Part shown: positions 7,700-14,821 of the stretch, one piece after another
Layout: each line of letters opens with the position of its first letter
Position numbering within the stretch: the first letter of the stretch is position 1
Assembly (NCBI GenBank): GCA_019748055.1
Contig: JAIEQC010000025.1
Span: 1-32,745 of the forward strand
Source: Caulobacteraceae bacterium
Lineage (GTDB): Bacteria; Pseudomonadota; Alphaproteobacteria; Caulobacterales; Caulobacteraceae
DNA length: 32,745 bases
Direction: 5' to 3'
The notes under the pieces: model-generated
What the model was told of the DNA's origin: nothing
Database searches by the model: none
What the model saw: only the letters and a program-made list of their open reading frames with translations
Translations under genes and position numbers: made by a program

Positions 7700-7732
7700 A
7701 AGGGCGGCCGGAGCGATCCGGCCGCCCTTTTT
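7700..7732 (+). terminator. Rho-independent terminator of rpsA
   Basis: A perfect stem, AAGGGCGGCCGGA (7700-7712) with TCCGGCCGCCCTT (7717-7729), is closed by a GCGA (GNRA) tetraloop and followed by a T run to 7732. It separates the rpsA transcript from ihfB-mscL. Confidence 0.93.
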
Positions 7733-7828
7733 CGTGGTTTCCCGACGACGGTTCACCACGATCGCCGCGAGATTCGACGGGAGAGGCCTTTTCTCGCCCC
7801 ACGCGCGAAGGCTAGGGTGGCGCCGGCG

Positions 7829-7852
7829 CCGGACGACCGTCCGGTTCCGGAC
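7829..7852 (+). promoter_or_regulatory. Alternative hairpins in the ihfB leader
   Basis: CCGGAC (7829-7834), GTCCGG (7839-7844) and CCGGAC (7847-7852) lie in series. The middle arm can pair with the first (loop GACC) or with the third (GTCCG/CGGAC, loop GTTC), so two mutually exclusive stems are possible 25 nt before the ihfB ATG. A GCTAGGGT sequence at 7811-7818 could be the -10 of the ihfB promoter. The pairing is seen in the sequence; the function is speculative. Confidence 0.3.
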
Positions 7853-7877
7853 ATGGGACTCACGGGCGGGGGCCTGC

Positions 7878-8168
7878 ATGATCAAGTCCGAACTGATCGA
7901 AAAGCTGGCGGCCGAGAACCGTCACCTGACGCACGGCGAGGTCGAGCGCGTGGTCAACGTCATCCTGGGCGGCATGACCGACGCCCTGGCCGAGGGCGGG
8001 CGCGTGGAGATCCGCGGCTTCGGCGCGTTTTCGGTGCGCGACCGCCCTGCGCGGGCGGGGCGCAACCCCCGGACGGGCGAGGCGGTCGACGTGCCGGCCA
8101 AGTCGGTGCCCTTCTTCAAGAGCGGCAAGGAGCTGCGCGAGCGGCTGAACGCGTCCGGCGACGCCTGA
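7878..8168 (+). CDS. ihfB: Integration host factor subunit beta
   Basis: A 96-residue DNA-bending protein of the HU/IHF family, which works as a heterodimer with IhfA. It begins [11 protein letters not shown], aligning directly with E. coli IhfB (MTKSELIERLA). The conserved core [25 protein letters not shown] is seen in sections: the beta-sheet RGFGAFSV and the DNA-intercalating arm GRNPRTGE with its Pro. The C-terminus has [14 protein letters not shown]. The start was chosen at 7878; longer in-frame starts upstream would add residues not found in the family. The ribosome binding site is weak (GGCGGGGG). It follows rpsA as in E. coli. Its stop overlaps the mscL start (TGATG), so the two are translationally coupled. 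Confidence 0.95.
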   Translation: MIKSELIEKLAAENRHLTHGEVERVVNVILGGMTDALAEGGRVEIRGFGAFSVRDRPARAGRNPRTGEAVDVPAKSVPFFKSGKELRERLNASGDA

Positions 8169-8590
8169 TGGGGCTGGCGTCGGAGTTCAAGGAATTCCTC
8201 AGCCGCGGCAACGTGGTCGATCTGGCCGTGGGCGTGATCATCGGCGCGGCGTTCGGCAAGATCGTCACCAGCCTGGTGGAACAGGTGGTGATGCCGCCGA
8301 TCGGGCTGGTGCTGGGGCGGGTGGACTTCTCGCAGCTGAAGTGGGTTCTGGCGCCCGAGGATCCGGCGACCGAGGCGGTCGAGGAAGTGGCGATCCAGTA
8401 CGGCGCCTTCATCAACACCCTCATCCAGTTCGTGATCGTGGCGGCGGTGATCTTCCTGATGGTCAAGGCGATCAACCGGCTGCGTCGCGAGAAGGCGGCC
8501 GAGCCCGATCCGGCGCCGGCCGCGCCGACGCCGACAGAGGCGCTGCTGGCGGAAATCCGGGACGAGCTGCGGTCGCGGCCGAGGGTCTGA
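8168..8590 (+). CDS. mscL: Large-conductance mechanosensitive channel
   Basis: A 140-residue inner-membrane channel, a homopentamer that opens under membrane tension to release solutes on osmotic downshock. The N-terminal amphipathic helix ([10 protein letters not shown]) leads into the pore helix [20 protein letters not shown] (residues 16-35) with the Gly/Ala pattern typical of MscL. A periplasmic loop follows, then a second membrane helix near residues 80-105 ([18 protein letters not shown]) and a basic hinge RLRREK. A C-terminal Glu/Leu helix closes the protein. The ATG overlaps the ihfB stop. The gene ends 4 nt from the end of a convergent GNAT gene. Confidence 0.96.
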   Translation: MGLASEFKEFLSRGNVVDLAVGVIIGAAFGKIVTSLVEQVVMPPIGLVLGRVDFSQLKWVLAPEDPATEAVEEVAIQYGAFINTLIQFVIVAAVIFLMVKAINRLRREKAAEPDPAPAAPTPTEALLAEIRDELRSRPRV

Positions 8591-8594
8591 GGCG

Positions 8595-9707
8595 TCAGGC
8601 CGCGCGGCGCCGCTCGCCCGCCGGGGCGGGACGCAGACAGATTTCATAGTCGCCGTCGAACGGCGTGGGATCCCACGGCAGGTCAGGCGCCGCGTCGCGC
8701 CAGTTCACCTTGCAATGCCCCCAGCCCCCCTCGGCCCGCGCCCGCTCCCGCCATGGGCCGAGAGCGGAGAGGACGCGCGGCGACACGACCTGCAGCCGCA
8801 GCTTGGCGGCTCCGCGTTCGCGCGCGAGGGCGAAAAGCGCCGCCATCAGCATCGACACGGCGGCGTCATGACCTTCCAGCCAGTCCACGTCCAGAATCTC
8901 AAGCGCGGTGACCTCCAGCGCATTGCCTTTGGCCAGGCGGGCGCGGACGTGGGCCATCAGGTCCGGGCCCTGGAACCGCCCCAGCGTCATCGCCGGCCAG
9001 GTCGCCTGTGGGTCGGCGTCGCGCCATTCCATGACGGCGGGCGATCGATCCGGGCGCAGGCGCGGCTCGCCCTGCAGTCTTTGGCAGTAGCCGTCCCAGG
9101 CGGAGCCGGAGGCGAAATCCACGACGGGTCCGATCCCGTCGGCCACGGGCGCGGACCAGGTCCGGTCCAGGCGTCGGCTGAGAAGCCGCTCGCCCAGCAT
9201 GCCGGACACCCTTCGGTCATGCGCCGCGACGCGAAGGGCGCGGCCGAAGGCACAGGCGACCGGATCGACGATCCAGGCCAGTTTCAGCGCATGGGTTGCG
9301 TGCGGCCAGGGCGACAGACCCAGTCGCTCATACAGGGGCGCCCCGGCCGGATTGGCGTTCAGCGTCCAGCCCGCGAAGAGGTCCGGCTGGGTCAGAAACG
9401 TACGGACCAGCTTCGTGCCGGCGCCGCGTCCGTGCGCGGCCGTGACGACGGAAAAGCCGGTCGCCCCCTTCACTCTGAGCCCCGGCCCGACGCAATCCAG
9501 ACGCAGATTCCCCAGAACCCCGACGGGCCGGTCCTCCGCATCCGCCGCCACCCAGGCGACGGGAGCCTCGCCCGCGGCAGGGTTCGCCGCCAGCCAGGCC
9601 CAGCCCCCGAAGGTCCGCACCGGCCAGCCGACGCCGGCGTGCAGTCCGGCGACGAGCGTCACCTCGTCAGGGTCGTCGTGGCGGAACGGGCGAATGCGGG
9701 CGCTCAT
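8595..9707 (-). CDS. GNAT-fold N-acyltransferase-like protein, probably tandem domain
   Basis: A 370-residue protein starting at an ATG at 9707 with GAGGAG 5 nt upstream. The first half reads as a GNAT domain: an N-terminal IRPFRHDD strand/helix, VAWVAADAEDRPVGVLGN as the central strands, and HGRGAGTKLVRTFL as the acyl-CoA pyrophosphate loop and helix. NANPAGAPLYERLG then corresponds to the last strand and helix. The second half looks like a more degraded GNAT repeat (DVDWLEGHDAAVSMLMAALF). The substrate cannot be predicted; members of such families modify antibiotics, polyamines, cell-wall precursors or polysaccharides. The protein is likely cytosolic. It converges on mscL with a 4-nt gap and no visible terminator. 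Confidence 0.75.
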   Translation of the reverse strand: MSARIRPFRHDDPDEVTLVAGLHAGVGWPVRTFGGWAWLAANPAAGEAPVAWVAADAEDRPVGVLGNLRLDCVGPGLRVKGATGFSVVTAAHGRGAGTKLVRTFLTQPDLFAGWTLNANPAGAPLYERLGLSPWPHATHALKLAWIVDPVACAFGRALRVAAHDRRVSGMLGERLLSRRLDRTWSAPVADGIGPVVDFASGSAWDGYCQRLQGEPRLRPDRSPAVMEWRDADPQATWPAMTLGRFQGPDLMAHVRARLAKGNALEVTALEILDVDWLEGHDAAVSMLMAALFALARERGAAKLRLQVVSPRVLSALGPWRERARAEGGWGHCKVNWRDAAPDLPWDPTPFDGDYEICLRPAPAGERRRAA

Positions 9708-9833
9708 GTCTCCTCACGGCATAAGCGTCCCGATTGAGCGAAGGGTGAGCGAAGGTTGTTCGGCGCGATGATCGCGCCGCGGACCGGCCGGACCCCGAGG
9801 CCTCACGCCATGTTGCGACTTGTAATGACGGTT

Positions 9834-9862
9834 TTGCGATGGCCTTATCCGGCCCGACTAGG
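9834..9862 (+). promoter_or_regulatory. Possible promoter of the POT transporter
   Basis: TTGCGAT (9834-9840) and CGACTAGG (9855-9862) are spaced by 14 nt in the 221-nt gap before the transporter. The -35 is good and the -10 only partial. The leader would be about 60 nt. Confidence 0.35.
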
Positions 9863-9928
9863 GGCGGGCGCGGTCTTGCGCTCGCGAGGGTTCAACACGG
9901 ACGCCAGTCCGACAGTCCAAGGTAAGGC

Positions 9929-11866
9929 ATGAACGTCGTCATTCTGCTGGGGGTGATCATCACCCTCGTCACGGGCCTGCCCGTGCTGATGCAGATCCTT
10001 AAGGGACATCCCAAGGGTCTGATCATCTGCTTCTTCGCCGAGATGTGGGAGCGGTTCTCCTTCTACGGCATGCGCGGGCTGCTGATCTTCTTCCTGACCC
10101 AGCACTTCCTGTTCGACGACGGCTTCGCCAGCGGCCAGTACGGGACCTATGGCTCGCTGGTCTATCTGCTGCCGCTGATCGGCGGCATCGTGGCGGACCG
10201 CTACATCGGCACGCGCAAGGCGATCATGTTCGGCGCCGTTCTGCTGGTCATGGGCCACGGCCTGATGGCCTTCGAGGGCCGTCCGGCGACCCAGACCCTG
10301 ACCTATGGCGGGCAGGAGTATTCGGTGCAGATCGAGGGTCGCGCCGCGGCCCGCGAGACGCGCCTGCTGGTCGACGGTCAGGCCTATGAGTACACCTCGG
10401 GCGAGGACGGCCTGACGATCGAGGGCCTGGCCCCCGGCGGGGCCCTGCCCAACGTGCTGCCCACCGGCAGCTATGAGCTGAACGTCGAGCGCGACCAGAA
10501 CGGCGTCATGGCCTTCTATCTGGCCCTGTCCCTGATCATCATGGGGGTGGGCTTCCTGAAGCCGAACATCTCGACCCTGGTCGGACAGCTGTACAAACAG
10601 GGCGATCCGCGGCGGGATTCCGGCTTCACCCTCTACTATTACGGCATCAACCTGGGGGCCTTCTGGGCGGCCGTTCTGTGCGGCTATCTGGGCCAGAACT
10701 ACGGCTGGAGCTGGGGCTTCGGCCTGGCGGGCATCGGCATGGCGCTGGGTCTGCTGGTCTTCTGGCTGGGCAAGCCGCTGCTGCAGGGCAAGGGCGAAAG
10801 CCCCTATCCCGAGCTGATCAAAAAGCCGGTTTTGGGTCCGATCAACCGCGAGTGGCTGATCTACCTGCTCGCCTTCGTCGGTGTGGCGGGTCTGTACTTC
10901 GTGGTGCCGAACCACACCCTGGTCGGGTGGGGTCTGGGCGCCGCGACCGTCGCGGCCCTGGCCTTCGTCTTCTGGTTCATCGTCTTCAAGCTGGGGAACG
11001 ACAAGGTCGCCCGCGAGCGGATGATGCTGGCGATGGTGCTGATCTTCGGCTCGGCGGTGTTCTTCACCCTGTTCGAACAGGCCGGATCGTCGCTGAACCT
11101 GTTCGCCGACCGGAACGTGGACCTGTCGGTGACGGGCACGGCGGGCACCCTGCTGGGCATCCCCTACGGCACGCCGGATCAGATGGCGGCGGCGGGTCTG
11201 TCGACCGCCGGCTTCTGGATCGACACGTCGATCACGGCGGCCCAGACCCAGTCGTTCAACGCCGGCTTCATCCTGATCTTCGCGCCGGTCTTCGCGGCGC
11301 TGTGGGCCTTCCTCGGCTCGCACAAGATGGATCCGAACCCGGTCATCAAGTTCGGCCTGGGCATCATCCAGGTCGGCCTGGGCTTCCTGGTCGTGGTTTG
11401 GGGCGCCAACTCCGGCATGGTGGACGACGCCTTCCGCACGCCGCTGGTGCTGCTGGGCCTGCTCTACATGTTCCACACGCTGGGCGAGCTGTTCCTGTCG
11501 CCGGTGGGTCTGTCGGAGATCACCAAGCTGTCGGTGGCCTCGATCGTCAGCTTCATGATGGCGGTGTGGTTCATGGCCTCGGCCATCGCCCACTACGTCG
11601 GCGGCTGGATCGCCGGCCTGTCGGGCACCGAGACCGTCGGCGGCCAGGTGACCAATCCGGAAGCGGCGCTGAACACCTCTCTGGAGATGTTCAACCTGAT
11701 CGGCTGGATCGGCGTCGGCATCGGCGTCGGCTTCATCCTGATCAGCTTCTTCATCAAGCACTGGGCCCACGGCGTGAACGATCCGGACAACCACCCCGGG
11801 CCGACGATCACCGAAGGGGGGAAGGAAGACGGCAACGTCGCCCGTCCGCAGACCACGACGCTGTGA
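9929..11866 (+). CDS. Proton-dependent oligopeptide transporter (POT/PTR2 family)
   Basis: An inner-membrane MFS symporter of 645 residues importing di- and tripeptides with protons. The family hallmarks are EMWERFSFYGMRGLL in the first helix (ExxERFxYY motif), the PTR2 signature around GGIVADRYIGTRKAI, and FTLYYYGINLGAFWA. About 12-14 membrane helices follow. The protein is longer than E. coli DtpA (500 residues), mainly because of a hydrophilic insert of about 70 residues (about 117-190) between two early helices. The insert is rich in Gly, Glu and Thr and reads like a small beta domain. The N-terminus begins with a membrane segment. A GNRA-loop terminator follows directly. The nearest relatives are probably other alphaproteobacterial peptide MFS transporters; substrate range is unknown. 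Confidence 0.92.
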   Translation: MNVVILLGVIITLVTGLPVLMQILKGHPKGLIICFFAEMWERFSFYGMRGLLIFFLTQHFLFDDGFASGQYGTYGSLVYLLPLIGGIVADRYIGTRKAIMFGAVLLVMGHGLMAFEGRPATQTLTYGGQEYSVQIEGRAAARETRLLVDGQAYEYTSGEDGLTIEGLAPGGALPNVLPTGSYELNVERDQNGVMAFYLALSLIIMGVGFLKPNISTLVGQLYKQGDPRRDSGFTLYYYGINLGAFWAAVLCGYLGQNYGWSWGFGLAGIGMALGLLVFWLGKPLLQGKGESPYPELIKKPVLGPINREWLIYLLAFVGVAGLYFVVPNHTLVGWGLGAATVAALAFVFWFIVFKLGNDKVARERMMLAMVLIFGSAVFFTLFEQAGSSLNLFADRNVDLSVTGTAGTLLGIPYGTPDQMAAAGLSTAGFWIDTSITAAQTQSFNAGFILIFAPVFAALWAFLGSHKMDPNPVIKFGLGIIQVGLGFLVVVWGANSGMVDDAFRTPLVLLGLLYMFHTLGELFLSPVGLSEITKLSVASIVSFMMAVWFMASAIAHYVGGWIAGLSGTETVGGQVTNPEAALNTSLEMFNLIGWIGVGIGVGFILISFFIKHWAHGVNDPDNHPGPTITEGGKEDGNVARPQTTTL

Positions 11867-11890
11867 CGCAAAGCCACGGCTGAAACGAAG

Positions 11891-11922
11891 AGGGCGGCCC
11901 CGGTGACGGAGCCGCCCTTTTT
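11891..11922 (+). terminator. Rho-independent terminator of the POT transporter gene
   Basis: AGGGCGGC (11891-11898) pairs with GCCGCCCT (11911-11918). An inner CCG/CGG pairing around a GTGA tetraloop (one C-A mismatch) extends the stem, and a T run follows to 11922. The aldo/keto-reductase-like gene converges from the other side. Confidence 0.88.
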
Positions 11923-11956
11923 CTTGGGCCTTGCACTGCGCCTCGGCAGGGACCGG

Positions 11957-12874
11957 TCAGGCGGCCTTGGCGGCGGCGATGCGGGCCATTTCGATCTGGG
12001 CGGACAGGCCGGGGGGCATGTCGCGGTCGGGCACCTGGGCCAGCTGGTTCAGACGCTCGGGCTCGTTGGCGCGGATCATCACGCTGGAGACGGCGGGATC
12101 GGTCAGGGAATAGGCCAGGCAGATGCTCTCGGCCGGCCAGCCCGACGTGCGGTGCAGGAAGGCGAAGGTGCCGGCGCCGGCGAGAGGGCTGTCGGACCGC
12201 TTGGGCCCGCCGAGGCCGAACAGGCCCTTCTTCGGCTGGTTCACCGTCGCGGCCTTTTGCGGCGTGGCCAGTTCCTCGGGATAGTAACCCTCGACGAAGA
12301 CCGACATGTCCTGCTCGCGCGCGGTGCGGATGCGGTTGCGGACCCGCCATTCGGAGTTGACGTGATAGGGCGTCGACAGGACGTCGAAGGCGCCGGTGGA
12401 CACGTAGGTGTCCATGATCTCGCCCTCGCCGCTGACGCCCAGCAGGCGGACCCGCTGGTTGGCGCGCAGGGACTTCAGGGCGTTCAGCGCCGACTGCGGC
12501 AGCTCATGCTCGGCCGGCTCGTCCAGCAGGGCCACGTCGAACCAGCCCAGGCCGGAGACGCGCAGGGCGCGGTCGATCGCCCCGGTCATGCCGTCGGCAG
12601 AGAAGTCGCGCTCGGATCCCCGCCGCCCGTCGCCGGCGCCCAGCGTCAGGGACACCTGCACCAGCTTGCGGTCGACATGGCGCAGGGCCTCGCCCAGCAC
12701 CTCGGCCAGAACGGGGTCGGCCGTCTCCAGCCGATAGGAGTTGATGCCTGCTTCCAGCGCCGAATAGACCAGTTCGCAGCCGGCCTGCGGCCCCCGCGCC
12801 ACGTCGCGCGGCGTCAGGCTGAGCGTCAGGGCGGAAACCGCCTGTCCCCCACTGCCGAACGGCCGGTACCGCAT
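11957..12874 (-). CDS. Aldo/keto reductase-fold protein lacking the catalytic tetrad
   Basis: A 305-residue protein starting at an ATG at 12874, with GGAGGAGG upstream and inside the end of bolA. The TIM-barrel pattern of aldo/keto reductases is recognisable: YRPFGSGGQAVSALTL at the N-terminus, SALEAGINSYR (usually a GINFFDTA-type segment), LGEALRHVDRK, LLGVSGEGEIMD and FDVLSTPYHV. A late SSVMIRANEPERL follows. However, the Asp-Tyr-Lys-His tetrad is not visible. Residues 46-51 read SYRLET instead of FDTA, no Tyr-Gly follows, the strand normally carrying Lys reads VQVSLTLG (73-80), and the His position reads LLDEP (117-121). It is either a non-catalytic paralogue or an enzyme of changed chemistry. 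It is the last gene after bolA, with a 2-nt gap. It ends facing the POT terminator. Confidence 0.8.
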   Translation of the reverse strand: MRYRPFGSGGQAVSALTLSLTPRDVARGPQAGCELVYSALEAGINSYRLETADPVLAEVLGEALRHVDRKLVQVSLTLGAGDGRRGSERDFSADGMTGAIDRALRVSGLGWFDVALLDEPAEHELPQSALNALKSLRANQRVRLLGVSGEGEIMDTYVSTGAFDVLSTPYHVNSEWRVRNRIRTAREQDMSVFVEGYYPEELATPQKAATVNQPKKGLFGLGGPKRSDSPLAGAGTFAFLHRTSGWPAESICLAYSLTDPAVSSVMIRANEPERLNQLAQVPDRDMPPGLSAQIEMARIAAAKAA

Positions 12875-12876
12875 GG

Positions 12877-13116
12877 TCAGACCTCCTCCGGCGTCAGGGT
12901 TTCGAGCGCCAGGGCGTGCAGGGCGCCGCCCATCTGGCCCTTCAGCGCGGCATAGACCGCCTGGTGCCGACGCACGCGCGGCAGACCGGCGAAGGCCGTC
13001 GAGACGACCCGGGCGCGATAGTGGTCGCCGTCGCCCGCCAGATCGACGATCTGGACATCGGCGTCGGGAAACGCCTCGACGATGTGCGCGCGCAGGGTTT
13101 CGGCGGACATGGGCAT
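12877..13116 (-). CDS. bolA: BolA family protein
   Basis: A small cytosolic protein (79 residues, or 77 if the second ATG at 13110 is used) of the BolA family. It partners with CGFS monothiol glutaredoxins to hold and pass a [2Fe-2S] cluster and affects iron homeostasis and cell shape. Visible features are an N-terminal helix, DADVQIVDLAGDGDHYRARV with the strand-loop carrying a His, and FAGLPRVRRHQAVYAAL, the conserved helix with RRHQ. These are followed by the GGALHALALETLTP strand. Neither ATG has a strong ribosome binding site. The gene is followed after 2 nt by the aldo/keto-reductase-like gene, implying co-translation. Its usual partner grxD is in this window but 10 kb away at 22895. 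Confidence 0.93.
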   Translation of the reverse strand: MPMSAETLRAHIVEAFPDADVQIVDLAGDGDHYRARVVSTAFAGLPRVRRHQAVYAALKGQMGGALHALALETLTPEEV

Positions 13117-13174
13117 GCGACGGACGGTCTCCGGACTTCGTCGCCAAGGGTGCCGCGTAAACCTTAACGGGCGG

Positions 13175-13690
13175 CTACGGGCGCGCGCGTTCCAGCAGGA
13201 TCACAGCATCGCCCTTGTAGGTCGTGCGGGCGTATTCGGCGTAGCCGACGCGGATCGCCAACGTCAGCGACGGCGCGTTGTCAGGCGAGATCATGCAGAC
13301 GGTGCGGGGCGCCTTCAGGACGGCGTCGCACCAGTCCAGCGCGGCGCGCACGCCCTCGGCGGCCAGTCCCTGGCCCTGGAAGCGCGGGGCGACGCCCCAG
13401 CCCAGTTCCGGCGCGTCCAGCGGCGGGTCGACGATGCGGCGATAGTCCAGCACGCCGACGCTGCCGACGTACTCGCCCGTCGACGTCAGCCGCATGGCCC
13501 AGTTGCCGTAGCCGACGGTCGCCCAGTGGCCGACGTCGCGCAACAGACGGGTCCAGACGTCCTCGGGGGTGAGCCCCGCGGGGAAGATGTGGCGCACGAA
13601 CTCCGGATCCGACCACAGGGCGCACAGCTCGGGCCATTCGGCCTCGGTCATGGGGCTGAGCGTCATTCGCGCGGTCGTCAGCACGGTCAT
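13175..13690 (-). CDS. GNAT family N-acetyltransferase (RimJ/RimL-like)
   Basis: A 171-residue acetyltransferase of the Acetyltransf_3 type. It opens with the strand TTARMTLSPMTEAEWPEL and has WAMRLTSTGEYVGSVGVLDY as the central strands. LGWGVAPRFQGQGLAAEGV carries the acetyl-CoA loop (QGQGLA) and helix. NAPSLTLAIRVGYAEY gives the usual Asn-x-x-S and final strand. Members modify ribosomal protein N-termini, antibiotics or small amines; the substrate here is unknown. The start ATG at 13690 overlaps the stop of the upstream asparaginase gene (ATGA), so the two are co-translated. A 58-nt gap separates it from bolA. Confidence 0.9.
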   Translation of the reverse strand: MTVLTTARMTLSPMTEAEWPELCALWSDPEFVRHIFPAGLTPEDVWTRLLRDVGHWATVGYGNWAMRLTSTGEYVGSVGVLDYRRIVDPPLDAPELGWGVAPRFQGQGLAAEGVRAALDWCDAVLKAPRTVCMISPDNAPSLTLAIRVGYAEYARTTYKGDAVILLERARP

Positions 13691-14673
13691 GCGAACAGGG
13701 CCCCGGCACGTTCCATGCGCGTCTCGCCGCTCGCGTCGGTGACGGCGTAGGTGAAGCCGGGTTGCAGCGCGAAGGCGCCGGCGCGGCCCGCCTTGTCCAG
13801 CGCCAAGAGCGCGACCTGCGACCCCGCCACCTTCGTGCCGCGCAGGCGGGCCAGTCGTTCGATCACGGACCGGCAGGCGGCGGTGGGGTCCATGCCGTGG
13901 CGCATGGCCTCGACCACGGCGTGGCTGCCCGCCACGCGCACCACGTCCTCGCCCACGCCGGTGGCCGTCGCACCGCCGACCTCGGCGTCCACGTACAGGC
14001 CCGCGCCGACGATCGGACTGTCGCCGACCCGCCCGCGCATCTTGAAGGCCATGCCGGAGGTCGTGCAGGCGCCCGCCAAACGGTTCTGCCCGTCGAGGGC
14101 CAGGAGGCCGATGGTGTCGTGGTTGTTCGGCCCGCCGGGCATTGAGGCCCAGCCCTCGTTCTCGCTGTTGGGGCGGGGGGCGTATTCGCTGGTTTCCAGC
14201 CACCTGCGCCAGGCGGCCTCGGCCGCGGGGGTCAGCAGGTTCTGGGTCGGAAAGCCCTGCGCCACGGCGAACTCTCGCGCGCCGGCGCCGACCAGCATCC
14301 AGTGGGGGGTCTTCTCCATCACGGCGCGCGCGACGGAGACCGCGTGGACCACGTCCTCCAGCGCCGCCACCGCGCCGATGCCGCCCTCCCAGTCCATGAC
14401 GCAGGCGTCCAGAGTGACGCGTCCGTCCCGGTCCGGCATGCCGCCGAAGCCGACCGAGCCGTTGCCGCCCTCGGCCTCGACCACGCGGCCGCCGGCCTCG
14501 ACCATGTCCAGCGCGCTGCCGCCCGCGCGGCGGCGTCCGATCCCGGCCGCATTGGCCTGACGGCCGAAGTCCCAGGTTGAGACCATGACGGCGGGGAGCG
14601 GGTCCGGATGACGGGGTGAGACGGCCAGAGGCGCCAGTCCGGCCATCGTCAAGGCATCGCGTCGCGTGGCCAT
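13687..14673 (-). CDS. N-terminal-nucleophile asparaginase (aspartylglucosaminidase type)
   Basis: A 328-residue hydrolase of the isoaspartyl peptidase/L-asparaginase/glycosylasparaginase family. The proenzyme cleaves itself before a Thr that then acts as nucleophile. The motif NNHDTIGLLALD places this Thr at residue 187. The beta subunit shows CTTSGMAFKMRGRVGDSPIVG (in sections TTSGMAFKM and GRVGDSPIVGAG), as in glycosylasparaginases, and the alpha subunit has EGGNGSVGFGG and WEGGIGAV. The N-terminus, MATRRDALTMAGLAPLAVSP, has twin arginines and a hydrophobic stretch, so export by Tat or Sec to the periplasm is plausible, as in Flavobacterium enzymes. GGAG lies 6 nt before the ATG. Activity could be on asparagine, beta-aspartyl peptides or GlcNAc-Asn. 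Confidence 0.9.
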   Translation of the reverse strand: MATRRDALTMAGLAPLAVSPRHPDPLPAVMVSTWDFGRQANAAGIGRRRAGGSALDMVEAGGRVVEAEGGNGSVGFGGMPDRDGRVTLDACVMDWEGGIGAVAALEDVVHAVSVARAVMEKTPHWMLVGAGAREFAVAQGFPTQNLLTPAAEAAWRRWLETSEYAPRPNSENEGWASMPGGPNNHDTIGLLALDGQNRLAGACTTSGMAFKMRGRVGDSPIVGAGLYVDAEVGGATATGVGEDVVRVAGSHAVVEAMRHGMDPTAACRSVIERLARLRGTKVAGSQVALLALDKAGRAGAFALQPGFTYAVTDASGETRMERAGALFA

Positions 14674-14681
14674 TTCATACT

Positions 14682-14812
14682 CCGCTCATCCCCGCGAAAG
14701 CGGGGACCCAGTGCTGTGGTCGAAGACTGTCCATCTCGGGGCAGACTGTCGATCCCCCGACGCCGCAGTTCGGGCGAAAGGATGGGGTCCCCGCTTTCTC
14801 AGGGATGAGCGG
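14682..14812. repeat. 131-bp inverted-repeat element (MITE/REP-like)
   Basis: Two near-identical arms of about 29 bp, at 14682-14710 and 14784-14812, are in inverted orientation and differ at only a few positions; both begin CCGCTCATCCC and contain GAAAGCGGGGACCC. Each arm is itself partly palindromic (CCCCGC-GAAA-GCGGGG in the left arm). The 73-bp centre has no ORF. The element fills the gap between the radC stop and the asparaginase start, and its left end overlaps the asparaginase ribosome binding site. The CCCCGCGAAAGCGGGG core resembles dispersed intergenic palindromes of other proteobacteria. No transposase is nearby. Confidence 0.75.
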
Positions 14813-14821
14813 ATCAGGGGA

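Noticed and set aside
7817..8590. mscL read as a 257-residue protein starting upstream within the ihfB region
   Set aside because: The extra N-terminal part is ihfB read in another frame. MscL has a family-typical start at 8168 overlapping the ihfB stop.
9845..11794. Open frame of 649 codons antisense to the POT transporter
   Set aside because: It is fully antisense to a clear family member with matched motifs. Its Gln/Asp/Arg/His-rich composition is what antisense frames of GC-rich genes give, and it has no recognisable domain.
14682..14812. Inverted repeats considered as a CRISPR or an insertion sequence
   Set aside because: Only two inverted arms, no direct-repeat array and no transposase frame between them.
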